Assembly (NCBI RefSeq): GCF_000280925.3
Contig: NZ_CP012109.1
Span: forward strand, 9,274,001-9,338,000
DNA length: 64,000 nt
Origin: Myxococcus hansupus
GTDB lineage: Bacteria; Myxococcota; Myxococcia; Myxococcales; Myxococcaceae
Reading direction: 5' to 3'
Made by a program: the position numbers and the translations under genes. Shown in pieces: positions 24,940-33,093 of this stretch; position 1 is the first letter of the stretch, and every line of letters starts with the position of its first letter. Under the pieces are notes generated by a model. It worked only from the letters and a program-made list of their open reading frames with translations, searched no databases and was not told where the DNA came from.

Positions 24940-25703
24940 GGTTCTTCGACGGAGGGGGGCACCACCGAGCGGGCGACGTTGGCCACCAGGTCCACGCTGG
25001 TGGGCGCCTGGCCGGCGGCGACGCCATCCAGCCATGTGTCCCACGTGAGCGCAAACCGGACCTCGGCGTGGGGCTGGGCTTCGGACAGCGTCACCCACTC
25101 CAGTAGCACGTCGACGGCGGCGCGCGTCTGGAGGTTCGCCTCGAAGGGCTGGGGCTCGCCGTCCCGGCCGTCCGCCAGGGTGCCGCGCAGGTGCAGGCTG
25201 TGGCCCACCATGTTCACGGGCGGCTGCGCCTGGGCGGCGGCGGAGAGGCCCTCCGCGTCGTCGTCCGCCGGCTCGAAGACGAGGCGCGCGTGGCAATAGC
25301 GCCCCGGCGGGGGCCGCACCGCGCCCAGCCTGATGACCGTGCCGTCGGCGTTGCCCAGGTTCACCACGTGCGGCGTTCCCAGCCGCGTGGGGTTGCTCAC
25401 GGTGTGGGCCCAGGCGGTACCCACCGGGGAGAGCTGGTTCAAGAATCGCTTCCAGCCCACCTGTGCGCACGGGAGCAGCTCCACGCTGCTCAGCGTGACG
25501 AAGCCGCCCGTGAGGATGGCGCGGGCGCCCCGGTCGTTCACGAGCTCACGCGGGCCGGCGTCACCGGAGATGGGGCGGGCCCGGGAGGTGACGAGCGACA
25601 GGTCGAGCGTCATGCCAGGGTCGACGTTGCCGCCACCACATCCCGCCAGGGACAGGAGGGCCACGGGCCCCGCCAACACGGAAGGCTTCGGGAAGAGGCG
25701 CAT
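24936..25703 (-). CDS. Lipoprotein upstream of regB
   Basis: 255 residues, function not recognised. A signal peptide ends in the lipobox LAGC (Cys22) followed by GGGN, so it is probably a periplasmic or outer-membrane lipoprotein. The body has beta-rich segments (LDLSLVTSRARPI, ARAILTGGFVTLSSVELLPC, GRYCHARLVFEPADDD) with two Cys and several His residues, faintly like metal-binding MbnP-type proteins, though I would not assign it there. It starts 3 bases after the barrel-protein gene and overlaps regB by ATGA, so it could be a signal input or target of the redox pair (inference from coupling only). Confidence 0.65.
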   Translation of the reverse strand: MRLFPKPSVLAGPVALLSLAGCGGGNVDPGMTLDLSLVTSRARPISGDAGPRELVNDRGARAILTGGFVTLSSVELLPCAQVGWKRFLNQLSPVGTAWAHTVSNPTRLGTPHVVNLGNADGTVIRLGAVRPPPGRYCHARLVFEPADDDAEGLSAAAQAQPPVNMVGHSLHLRGTLADGRDGEPQPFEANLQTRAAVDVLLEWVTLSEAQPHAEVRFALTWDTWLDGVAAGQAPTSVDLVANVARSVVPPSVEEP

Positions 25704-25706
25704 GAT

Positions 25707-26606
25707 TCAGAGGTCGTAGGCGACGGACAGCATCGCGATGGGCGTGGAGGAGACGCGGCCACGGAGTTGGTTGATGAAGGGGACCCGCACACCCGCCGCG
25801 ACGACGACGTCCATGCCCGGGCTGAAGAGGACGTCCGGCGATGCATAGCCGATGAAGCCGCCGCCGTTCTCCTCTCGCTCGCCGTTGATGTCGGCCGGTG
25901 CTTCCAGGCGGCTGTCGAACGCCATGCGCAGGGCCCACCGCGTGGCGGGCTGGAACTGCGCGGCCAGCGTGGTGCGGATGGAGGCGCCCGCGCGGAAGCC
26001 CATGATGCCGCGGGTGGGCAGGAAACCCGTGGTGCTGACCAGGAAGGACCAGTCGCCGCGGAAGTGCTGGTAGGCCACGCCGGCCAGCGGGTCCACGGAG
26101 CCGCTGCCAATCTGCGCGTCCAGGTTCAGCATCTCGCCGTCGGCGCCGCGCAGGACGGGCGCGGTGGGCAGCTTCACGCCGCCCAGCACGCTGAACAGGT
26201 GCTTCGCGGAGAAGGCCCGGTCGCGGAAGAGGAAGGCCTTGGCGGTGAGCTCCAGCTCGCCCACGCCCCAGCCGCGCTCCCGCGAGAGGCTGACGTCGCG
26301 GATTTCGCGGGCCTGGAGCGGCAGGGTGGCGGAGAGGAAGAGCCAGGGCAGGGGCGCGTAGGCGGCGGCCACGTCCATGCGCGCCTCGCGCAGGCGCATG
26401 GCGTTCACTCCGTCCTGGCCCACCGTGTGTCCCCAGCCCCGCAGGGTGGAGGACAGGCGCAGGCGGCCCTCGAAGGGCTGCTCGGTGCCCATGGACATCA
26501 GGGTGGGGTCGCCGCAGGCGCAGGTGGCGCACGCCCAGGCGCTCGAAAAGGGGGCGAGCAGCAGGGCGGCGGACAGCAGGAGGGAGGCGGTCAGTGTGTT
26601 CTTCAC
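25707..26606 (-). CDS. Outer-membrane beta-barrel-like protein with N-terminal Cys cluster
   Basis: About 299 residues from a GTG at 26606. The start is uncertain, but this one places a good signal peptide (LTASLLLSAALLLAPFSSAWA) at the N-terminus. The mature protein begins CATCACGDPTL, three cysteines within six residues. It continues as alternating beta strands (LRLSSTLRGW, ARMDVAAAYAPLPWLFLSATLPLQ, FSVLGGVKLPTAP, AGVAYQHFRGDWSFLVSTTGFLPTRG) ending in an aromatic-containing SVAYDL, typical of an outer-membrane barrel of the phenol/MetA transporter-like type. The N-terminal CxxCxC could bind metal or form disulfides. It is the first gene of the operon that encodes RegBA. Confidence 0.7.
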   Translation of the reverse strand: MKNTLTASLLLSAALLLAPFSSAWACATCACGDPTLMSMGTEQPFEGRLRLSSTLRGWGHTVGQDGVNAMRLREARMDVAAAYAPLPWLFLSATLPLQAREIRDVSLSRERGWGVGELELTAKAFLFRDRAFSAKHLFSVLGGVKLPTAPVLRGADGEMLNLDAQIGSGSVDPLAGVAYQHFRGDWSFLVSTTGFLPTRGIMGFRAGASIRTTLAAQFQPATRWALRMAFDSRLEAPADINGEREENGGGFIGYASPDVLFSPGMDVVVAAGVRVPFINQLRGRVSSTPIAMLSVAYDL

Positions 26607-26785
26607 GGCCCGGGCACCATACGTGCGGACCTTCCGCCCGGCGTGTGGCGTGTTGTCGCAGCGGGCGGGCGAGGGGCGGGCGGGCAGGCGAGCGGTCGCT
26701 GTCGCTCGGGAATCCATGCCCACGTTGAGAATGACTTCATCCTGCCAGCGTTGTGCGTCTGGGAGGAGGCACACAGGGAGGATTC

Positions 26786-27226
26786 ATGGGCGTGCTCGCG
26801 CCGATTGGCCGGCTACTTTTCTCGGCCATCTTCATCACCAGCGGCCTGAACCACTTCTTCCAGTTGGAGGCGCTGACGGCCGTGGCCCAGGCGTCCGGCG
26901 TGCCCGAGCCGCACCTGGCGGTGCTGGCGTCGGGCGTGGCGCTGGTGGTGGGCGGCCTGTGTGTGCTGCTGGGCGTCTTCGCTCGCCTGGGCGCGGCGGC
27001 CATCGCCATCTTCCTGCTGTGCGCCGCCTTCATGGTCCACCGGTTCTGGCTCGTGCCAGACCCGGTGCAGGCGCAGGATCAGCTCATCCACTTCATGAAG
27101 AACCTCTCCATGGCGGGCGGCGCGCTGTTCATCGTGTACTGCGGACCCGGACCCTTCAGCCTCCGGGGGCGCAAGAAGTCAGAGGGGCTGGGCAGCGGCC
27201 GGTTGGGCATGCCGCTGCGGCCTTGA
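26786..27226 (+). CDS. DoxX-family membrane protein
   Basis: 146 residues from the ATG at 26786, with AGGGAG at 26775-26780. Four hydrophobic helices are visible, beginning LAPIGRLLFSAIFITSGLNHFF, the DoxX/DoxD signature with the conserved R...F..SG.NH. It continues ASGVALVVGGLCVLLGV, AIAIFLLCAAFMVHRFW and LSMAGGALFIVYC. DoxX-type proteins sit in the cytoplasmic membrane and are linked to thiol or quinone redox homeostasis in some bacteria, but their precise role is unsettled. It is divergent from the RegBA operon (about 180 bases between starts) and convergent with a small lipoprotein gene 6 bases away. Confidence 0.82.
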   Translation: MGVLAPIGRLLFSAIFITSGLNHFFQLEALTAVAQASGVPEPHLAVLASGVALVVGGLCVLLGVFARLGAAAIAIFLLCAAFMVHRFWLVPDPVQAQDQLIHFMKNLSMAGGALFIVYCGPGPFSLRGRKKSEGLGSGRLGMPLRP

Positions 27227-27232
27227 GGTGCT

Positions 27233-27541
27233 TCAGGGCGTGGGCGCGCTGACGGTGGGCGCTGCTTCACCGCTGGGGGCCCAGGTGATGAAGGTGGCGG
27301 CCTCCGGCACGTTGCGTTTCAGCTTTTCGCACGGGACGTGGACGGTGGAGTGGTTGCCTCCGCCCGCCGTCATCAGGAAGCAGCTCTCCGTGCGCGGATC
27401 GATGAGATAGGCGTTCCTGCCGTCGATGTTGATGACGGCGAACTTCTCCGTGCTCGACATCTTGACGACGTCGAAGTGCGAGGAGACGCAGCCCATCAGC
27501 GACAGGGCGAGCACGGCATACGGGAGCAAGGGTTCGCGCAT
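27233..27541 (-). CDS. Small lipoprotein
   Basis: About 102 residues from the ATG at 27541; ATGs at 27550 and upstream are alternatives. The hydrophobic N-terminus LLPYAVLALSLMGC ends in a lipobox (Cys near residue 18). The mature part is small: HFDVVKMSSTEKFAVINIDGRNAYLIDPRTESCF, a possible beta-sandwich, with two further cysteines and a Pro/Ala tail. No family recognised. It lies 38 bases downstream of the metallophosphoesterase gene on the same strand and may be co-transcribed. Confidence 0.6.
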   Translation of the reverse strand: MREPLLPYAVLALSLMGCVSSHFDVVKMSSTEKFAVINIDGRNAYLIDPRTESCFLMTAGGGNHSTVHVPCEKLKRNVPEAATFITWAPSGEAAPTVSAPTP

Positions 27542-27579
27542 GCCGCGCATTGTAGCCAAGCGCACACCGAGCGTGAGGA

Positions 27580-28482
27580 CTACCCCGCGCTGACAGCCGC
27601 CTGGCGCAGCGTGAAGAAGGCCACCTCCGGCTCGCTGCCCCGGCGCAGATACGGCCCGCCGAAGCCGAAGCCCAGGCCCCGGTTCACGTACAACTGGTTG
27701 CCATTCACGTGGTAGTGGCCGCGGATGTACGGCTGGCCCGCGCGGCGGAAGATGGCCTCCGTCAGGCCGCGCACCACGAACTGGCCGCCGTGCGTGTGAC
27801 CGGAGAACTGCACCAACCCCGCGTGCGCCGGGAGCTTGTCCGCCGTGGGCGGCGTGTGCGCCAGCACCAACCGCGTGCCCGACACCGGCGCCCCGCGGAA
27901 GGTGGCCTCCACGTCGTCACGGCCCGTGAGCCCGTCGTCGATGCCCAGCACCGTCACCGGCGCGCCCTTCACGTGCACCTGCCGGTGCTCGTTCTGGAGG
28001 ACCGTGTAGCCCAGCCGCTCGAAGGACTCGCGCAGGTAGGGCGCGTTCACCCAGTGGTCATGGTTGCCCATCACGACGAAGACGGGCCCTTCGATGCCGG
28101 CCAGCAGCTCGCGCACGCGCGGCAGCGGCTTGGGGCTGTGCGTGACGTAGTCGCCGGTGAGGAACACCAGGTCCGGCTTCTCCGCGTTGACCGCCTCCAC
28201 CGCGCGGCGGATGCGCACCGCGGACGTCGCCTGGCCCACGTGCACGTCCGACAGTTGCGCGACGCGCAAACCGTCATGCGCCCCGTGCATGTGCTGGAGC
28301 ATCAGCACGTTCTCCGTGAGGGAGAAATGGTCCCGCCAGCGCAGGCGCCGCTCGGTGCGGAAGGGGTCGGCGCCGCTGCGAGCCACCAGCGCGTTGCGCC
28401 CGTCTTCCTGCGCGTCCCGCCGGACGGCGTTGGCCGGTGAGGCCAGGGGGGAGTCACGGCGGGCGAGGCGTCTCAGGCGCAT
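27580..28482 (-). CDS. Calcineurin-like metallophosphoesterase
   Basis: About 300 residues from the ATG at 28482 with a purine-rich AAAGGA ahead. Longer frames to 28575 are possible. All metal-site motifs are present: LSDVHVG (D-x-H), LTGDYV (GD), MGNHDHW (GNHD), LAHTPP and SGHTHGG (GHTH). This is the two-metal phosphoesterase fold of the YkuE/LpxG-like class, which hydrolyses phosphate esters or lipid-linked pyrophosphates, often at the membrane. There is no clear signal peptide, only a basic N-terminus. Substrate cannot be assigned. Confidence 0.87.
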   Translation of the reverse strand: MRLRRLARRDSPLASPANAVRRDAQEDGRNALVARSGADPFRTERRLRWRDHFSLTENVLMLQHMHGAHDGLRVAQLSDVHVGQATSAVRIRRAVEAVNAEKPDLVFLTGDYVTHSPKPLPRVRELLAGIEGPVFVVMGNHDHWVNAPYLRESFERLGYTVLQNEHRQVHVKGAPVTVLGIDDGLTGRDDVEATFRGAPVSGTRLVLAHTPPTADKLPAHAGLVQFSGHTHGGQFVVRGLTEAIFRRAGQPYIRGHYHVNGNQLYVNRGLGFGFGGPYLRRGSEPEVAFFTLRQAAVSAG

Positions 28483-28693
28483 GCGGGTCGGTTCCTTTCC
28501 GTGGCGTGGACGGCGTGAGGCTCGATTCATTCTAGAGAGCCAGGCCGGGTGGGTAGAAGCAGGTGTCCCACGCACGCCTGCCCGGACAGAGGCCTACGCG
28601 CGGGGTGCAGGAGGAACCCCCGCGATTTCGGGAAGATTCCGGTGCCAACTCAGGCATGCTTCCACCAGTGAACTCACGTCCGGGGGGCGTGCC

Positions 28694-29995
28694 GTGACGG
28701 CTTTCGTTGGGATTGCTACACCGAAGGGGACGATGACCCCCAGGCTCGGATCCGCCCAGGACACGGGGCCGGACGTCACAACGCCAGACGGTGGAGGCAG
28801 CGCGGCGCCAGGCCCTCGCGAGTCCGCGCGGCCCGTGGAGCTGTCGGAGCTCATGGCCACCGTGCCGCTGGGCATGGCCGTCATCGACCCCGAGCTGCGC
28901 TTCGTCGAGGTCAGCGAGGCCATGGCCGCCATGCACGGCGCGTCACGCGAGGCCCACCTGGGCCAGCTCATGACGGACGTGCTGCGCGCCGAGCCCTCCG
29001 CCGCCGACGTGGTGCGCCGCGTCCGCCGCGTCCTGGAGACGGGCGTGGCGCTGGAGGGCGTGGAGATCATCCACCGCGAATCCGGCACCCACGGCGAGCG
29101 CACCCGTGTCTACCGGGCGAGCTACCATCCGGTCCGCCGCGACGGCGCCGTGGTCGCCGCGTGCATCTACGTGGAGGACATGACGGAGCGCCGCCGCGTG
29201 GAGGCCCAACGCGACGCGGGAGCCGCCCGGGAGCGCACGGTGCGCGAGCAGGCCCTGCGCGAGACGCAGGAGGCGGTGCGCGCCCGCGACGAGTTCCTCA
29301 GCGTGGCGGCCCATGAGCTGCGCACCCCGCTCACCAGCCTGCGCCTGCACCTCCAGTTGCTGCTGCGCCAGGTGGCGGGCACGTCCGCGGAGCCGCCCGC
29401 GGAGCTGGCCCCCCGGGCCCGCGTGCTGGACCGTCAGCTGTCCCGGCTGGCGGGGCTGGTGAACACGCTGCTGGACGTGTCGCGGCTGGCCGCGGGGCGC
29501 CTGTCGCTGGAGCCTCGGGAGCTGGACCTGGCGCAGGTGGTGCGGCAGATGGCGGAGGCCTTCTCCGAGGAGTTCAGCCGCTCCGGCAGCACCCTGTCGC
29601 TGCACGTGGACGGACCGCTGCTCGGGGAGTGGGACTCCCTGCGCCTGGAGCAGGTGCTGGTGAACCTGCTGTCCAACGCCGTGAAGTACGGCGAGGGCCG
29701 GCCGGTGGAGGTGTCGCTGGTGGGCGAGGGCCCCACGGCGGTGCTCGCCGTGAAGGACCAGGGCATCGGCATCTCCGAGGACGGCATGGCGCGGCTGTTC
29801 GGCAAGTTCGAGCGCGCGGTGTCGGAGCGGCACTACGGCGGCCTGGGCCTGGGGCTCTACATCACCCGGCAAATCGTGGAGGCCATGGGCGGCAGCATCA
29901 CCGTGCGCTCCGCGCAGGGAAAGGGCTCCACGTTCATCCTCCGGCTGCCCACCCGGCCCCCCGCGCCCAAGAAGGCCGCCGCGGGCGCGCGGTAG
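28694..29995 (+). CDS. PAS sensor histidine kinase
   Basis: About 433 residues from a GTG at 28694 behind GGGGGG; an ATG at 28733 is the alternative. An N-terminal PAS domain (PVELSELMATVPLGMAVIDPELRFVEVSEAMAAMHG...YVEDMTERRRVE) is followed by a coiled linker and HisKA with AAHELRTPLTSL (His about 206). Then come LLSNAVKYG (N-box), DQGIGI (G1) and YGGLGLGLYI (G2). It has no membrane helices. The linker and H-box DNA (29258-29331) is almost identical to that of the hybrid kinase at 34093-36054, so the two are paralogues. It is convergent with a lipoprotein gene across a strong hairpin. No cognate receiver is adjacent. Confidence 0.85.
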   Translation: MTAFVGIATPKGTMTPRLGSAQDTGPDVTTPDGGGSAAPGPRESARPVELSELMATVPLGMAVIDPELRFVEVSEAMAAMHGASREAHLGQLMTDVLRAEPSAADVVRRVRRVLETGVALEGVEIIHRESGTHGERTRVYRASYHPVRRDGAVVAACIYVEDMTERRRVEAQRDAGAARERTVREQALRETQEAVRARDEFLSVAAHELRTPLTSLRLHLQLLLRQVAGTSAEPPAELAPRARVLDRQLSRLAGLVNTLLDVSRLAAGRLSLEPRELDLAQVVRQMAEAFSEEFSRSGSTLSLHVDGPLLGEWDSLRLEQVLVNLLSNAVKYGEGRPVEVSLVGEGPTAVLAVKDQGIGISEDGMARLFGKFERAVSERHYGGLGLGLYITRQIVEAMGGSITVRSAQGKGSTFILRLPTRPPAPKKAAAGAR

Positions 29996-30011
29996 CTCCA
30001 GACAAGACGAA

Positions 30012-30048
30012 GGCCCCGAGGCGCCATGCACCATGGCACCCCGGGGCC
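30012..30048. terminator. Bidirectional terminator hairpin
   Basis: GGCCCCG (30012-30018) pairs with CGGGGCC (30042-30048), and inside it GCCATG (30023-30028) pairs with CATGGC (30032-30037) around a 3-base loop. It lies between the convergent kinase (ends 29995) and lipoprotein (ends 30069). The T run is short, but the long stem and position support termination. Confidence 0.75.
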
Positions 30049-30068
30049 CGGGTTCCTTCAGGGACGGC

Positions 30069-31658
30069 TCAGTTGCCGCGCAGCACCGTCAAGCCGCGGT
30101 CGGTGAGCACGTACAGCGCCGCCGGCGTCGGGCGCGGGTCGTAGAGGAGCTGACGCACGCGCGAGCCGTTGACGCTCTCCACCTTCTCCAGCGTCTTCAT
30201 GGGCGTGAGGCGCCACAGGCCCGCGCGGTCCGTGCCGATGTAGAGCGAGCCATCGCCCGTGGCCGCCAGCGCGTTGATGTTCTGGAGCGCCGCGTTCTGC
30301 TCGGCGTTCGCGCCGGCGATGCGCTCACCCGTCTGCGCCTGATTGGCGGCCCAGGTGATGGTCATCTGCCAGAGGCCGTGGTCCCGGCTGCCCAGGTAGT
30401 AGCGGCCATCCGTGGTCTGCTGGAAGCCGCGCCAGTTGTCGAACTCGCTGATGCTGTTGAGCTGGGGCAGGTACGAGGACTCCACCTTCATCAGGTTGAC
30501 GCTCTTGTTCATGTCGTCCCAGTCGCCGTGGCGGGGCGTGGGCGTGACGATGCCGAACATCCAATCGTTGGCCATGAGCACGTCACCGTCCTGGGCGATG
30601 CCGAGCCCGTAGGTGTAGCCCGCCATCTGGCTGCCCCGCTCGTTGAGCCACACCGGGTGCCGGTGGGAGCTGTACTCCAGGCCGCGGATGCGGGTGACGC
30701 CGTGGTTGGAGCCCACGTAGACGTCGCCCTTGTCGCGGCCGTGCATCACCGTCACGCAGCTCAGGATGCTGCGGTCCTCGTCGAAGTGGTGGTCGTTGCT
30801 GTTGCGGATGCCGAGGTTGTGCACGTCCGCCAGCACGCGGGGCCCCGTCTGCACGCTGCCGTCAGCCCGGTTGCGCACGGACTGGTGCAGGTGCTCCTCG
30901 AGGACGACCTCGCCGCTCGCGTTCAGGCGCACCACGTCCACGTCGCCCTGCTTGTAGTACTGGAGCCGGCGGTGGCTGTACGGGATGCACGGCTTGGACG
31001 GGTCCGGCTGATAGCACTCGCCGGGGCCGACGAGGTAGTTGGGCTGGAGGTCCGGGAACTCCGGGTCCGGGCGCAAGTCATCCGTCGCGTAGCCCACGTA
31101 GGCGCGGCCCGCGTTGCCACCGCAGATGACGGTGGAGCCGGTGGCCGCCCGGTCCACGCCGAAGCCGCCCTGGGCCTGGCCAATGGGCGAGCGCGTCCAG
31201 ACGACCTGCTGCGTGTCCGCGCGCAGCACGCCAATCCGGTCACCGTCCAGCAGCCAGATGTTGTGCGCGGCATCCACGCCCATCGCCTGGACGCGGGACA
31301 GGCCGTAGCGGGCGGTGAAGTCCGTCACCGCGTCCGTGGGCCAGGGGCTCTCCGCGGAGCCGCTGCCGCCATCCGGCTCGCCGCTGCCACCGTCGGGCTC
31401 GCCGCTGCCGCCGTCAGGCTCGCTGCTGCCGCCGTCGGGTTCGCCGCCGCCGCCGTCAGGCTCGCCGCTACCGCCGTCGTCCGGCGCCGTGCCCCCGTCC
31501 GGTCCGCTGCCCCCGTCCGGGTCCGGCCGGGACACCGGTGGATTGTTGTCGATGTTGCCGTCCGTCGCCGGGGGCGGGTTGGGCTCGCTGGAGCCTCCGC
31601 ATGCCCACGCTGTCACCACCACCACCCCAAGACACCCGCCCAACAGTCGTCGAATCAC
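30069..31658 (-). CDS. Lipoprotein with EPDGG repeats and beta-propeller-like body
   Basis: 529 residues from a GTG at 31658 behind an excellent GGAGGAGG. The signal peptide ends TAWAC (lipobox Cys) and is followed by a low-complexity stalk of repeated G-S-G/S-E-P-D-G-G units (about residues 45-103). The remaining 420 residues have propeller-like strands (YGLSRVQAMGVDAAHNIWLLDGDRIGVL, GDVYVGSNHGVTRI, GLGIAQDGDVLMAND, GDGSLYIGTDRAGLWRL), a pattern seen in surface two-component-propeller or streptogramin-lyase-like sensors. No catalytic residues identified. It is probably displayed on the outer membrane through the flexible stalk (inference). Confidence 0.75.
   Translation of the reverse strand: MIRRLLGGCLGVVVVTAWACGGSSEPNPPPATDGNIDNNPPVSRPDPDGGSGPDGGTAPDDGGSGEPDGGGGEPDGGSSEPDGGSGEPDGGSGEPDGGSGSAESPWPTDAVTDFTARYGLSRVQAMGVDAAHNIWLLDGDRIGVLRADTQQVVWTRSPIGQAQGGFGVDRAATGSTVICGGNAGRAYVGYATDDLRPDPEFPDLQPNYLVGPGECYQPDPSKPCIPYSHRRLQYYKQGDVDVVRLNASGEVVLEEHLHQSVRNRADGSVQTGPRVLADVHNLGIRNSNDHHFDEDRSILSCVTVMHGRDKGDVYVGSNHGVTRIRGLEYSSHRHPVWLNERGSQMAGYTYGLGIAQDGDVLMANDWMFGIVTPTPRHGDWDDMNKSVNLMKVESSYLPQLNSISEFDNWRGFQQTTDGRYYLGSRDHGLWQMTITWAANQAQTGERIAGANAEQNAALQNINALAATGDGSLYIGTDRAGLWRLTPMKTLEKVESVNGSRVRQLLYDPRPTPAALYVLTDRGLTVLRGN
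31348..31525 (-). repeat. EPDGG-coding low-complexity repeat
   Basis: A tandem series of roughly 24-base units encodes (G-S-x-E-P-D-G-G)n and related P-D-G-G blocks within the lipoprotein stalk. On the plus strand it reads as repeated CCGTC-GGCTCGCCGCTGCC-like motifs. Unit sequences vary slightly. Confidence 0.8.
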
Positions 31659-31787
31659 CGATTCCTCCTCCCCCAGGCCGACAGCAAATCGCGTACCGGG
31701 CCTGAAACCCCGTGCCACCGGGGGAGCGAGGGGCACCGTGAGAAAAGTTCTTCCTCCCGCGTGGAAGCGGCGTGCACCGCGATGCGG

Positions 31788-31827
31788 AAAACAGACGAGC
31801 CCGCCTCCTGGAGGAAGCGGGCTCGTC
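31788..31827 (-). terminator. Rho-independent terminator
   Basis: GACGAGCCCGC (31794-31804) pairs perfectly with GCGGGCTCGTC (31817-31827), an 11-bp stem. Read on the minus strand, TTTT follows (AAAA at 31788-31791). It lies 29 bases past the stop of the 31856-32377 gene, and separates it from the lipoprotein gene downstream. Confidence 0.88.
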
Positions 31828-31855
31828 TTGAACCGCGGTGTGTGCGGGAAGGCGG

Positions 31856-32377
31856 CTACCGGGTGGGCGTGCCGTCCATCTCCTTGTCGACGGAGTCATG
31901 CGTGCCCGCGCCGCCAGTGCCCGGCTGCTTCTGGGTGCCCTTGGGGCTGGTGGCGCGCAGCTCCACGGCGACGACTTCCTGGCCCTCGAGCTGGAAGCGC
32001 GCGCGGACCGCGGAGCCTTCCGGAATCTGGTCCGTCTTCGCGACCTTCTTGCCATCCAGCATCAGCACCGTCTTGTCGCGCACGTCGAGGTCCGCGTCGG
32101 GGAGCCCCGGACGGGAGATGCTGACGCCGTCGGCGGTCCGGTCCTTCAAGGTGCCTTGCAGGCTCATGGCCTTGTCGCGCTTGAAGGTGCCCTCGTCCTC
32201 CGTCTGGATGCCGGTGACGTCCTTGGCGGCCTTGCCGATGGCGGGCCCCACCTCGGTGGCGTCAACGCCGGTGCTCTTCTCGGTGCCCGGGCGTGGCACC
32301 TGCTTCTCGGACGGCGGCTGCTGCGCGAACGCGACGCTTCCCACGCACAAGGCCAGTGTGGTGATGAGCTTCTTCAT
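31856..32377 (-). CDS. Small exported protein of unknown function
   Basis: 173 residues from the ATG at 32377, after GGGGAGAGGG. A short signal peptide (MKKLITTLALCVGSVAFAQ) points to the periplasm. The mature part is hydrophilic. A central segment, SLQGTLKDRTADGVSISRPGLPDADLDVRDKTVLMLDGKKV, followed by IPEGSAVRARFQLEGQEVVAVELRA, looks like a small beta-barrel (OB-like) fold. The C-terminal tail is Gly/Thr-rich. No family is named with confidence. The gene is monocistronic, bounded by a clear terminator. Confidence 0.7.
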   Translation of the reverse strand: MKKLITTLALCVGSVAFAQQPPSEKQVPRPGTEKSTGVDATEVGPAIGKAAKDVTGIQTEDEGTFKRDKAMSLQGTLKDRTADGVSISRPGLPDADLDVRDKTVLMLDGKKVAKTDQIPEGSAVRARFQLEGQEVVAVELRATSPKGTQKQPGTGGAGTHDSVDKEMDGTPTR

Positions 32378-32506
32378 GGTCCCTCTCCCCCAGGTCAGGT
32401 GACTGACTGCTGGGAGCAAGGGTGGGGCCGCTCCCCGCCTCCGCCAATCCGCGCGGCATTTTCACGCGCTGTCCTGGCTGGGGGGCAGGCGGGCGGCCGC
32501 CCGCGC

Positions 32507-32887
32507 TCAGTTGGGAAGGTGGCTGAGCTTCTTCACGGCGTTGAGCAGCTCGCGCAGGTCCAGGGGCTTGCGCAGCCAGCCGGCGACGCCCAGGCCCTCC
32601 GCCGCGCCCTTCACGTCCAGGTCCGCGCTGGCGACCAGGACGGGGATGCGGTTGAAGCTCGTGTTTTGACGCAGCGCCTCCCGGAAGGCGAAGCCGTCCA
32701 TGCGCGGCATCATCAGGTCCAACAGGATGAGGTCCGGCATGGACTCCACCTGACGGAGCTGCGCGAGGGCCTCCAGCCCGTCCGCGGCGAGGAGGACGGC
32801 GTAGCCTTCCAGCTCGAACACGTCTTGAAGCGCGTCTCGGATGTCCAGGTCGTCGTCGACGACCAGCAGTGTTTGAAGCGGTTGCAC
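32507..32887 (-). CDS. Single-domain response regulator
   Basis: 126 residues from a GTG at 32887, chosen because GGAGG lies 5 bases ahead. The receiver domain is complete, with VVDDD (acidic pocket 11-13), Asp57 in LILLDLMMPRMDG, the Ser/Ala of VLVASAD and Lys in WLRKPLD. No output domain, so it acts as a CheY-like or Spo0F-like relay whose partners are not adjacent. It is flanked by a small exported protein gene and a Fur-family regulator gene on the same strand. Confidence 0.87.
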   Translation of the reverse strand: MQPLQTLLVVDDDLDIRDALQDVFELEGYAVLLAADGLEALAQLRQVESMPDLILLDLMMPRMDGFAFREALRQNTSFNRIPVLVASADLDVKGAAEGLGVAGWLRKPLDLRELLNAVKKLSHLPN

Positions 32888-33093
32888 CGAAGCCTCCGCG
32901 TCCCTGGGGCATGTTCCCTCGCGACGCCGACCCCACGATGTGTCCGCCCCCACGAAGGGGGAAGCGCGGGGCGGGCCTGGGGGCGGGGAAATGCTCACCC
33001 CCCGACGCATGCCAGGCCGCCCTCCAACCGCCGATCAGCTTGGGGCGCCTCGGGGCCCCAGCACGCCTGTCCGGGCCGGCGTGGGCCCTCCGC

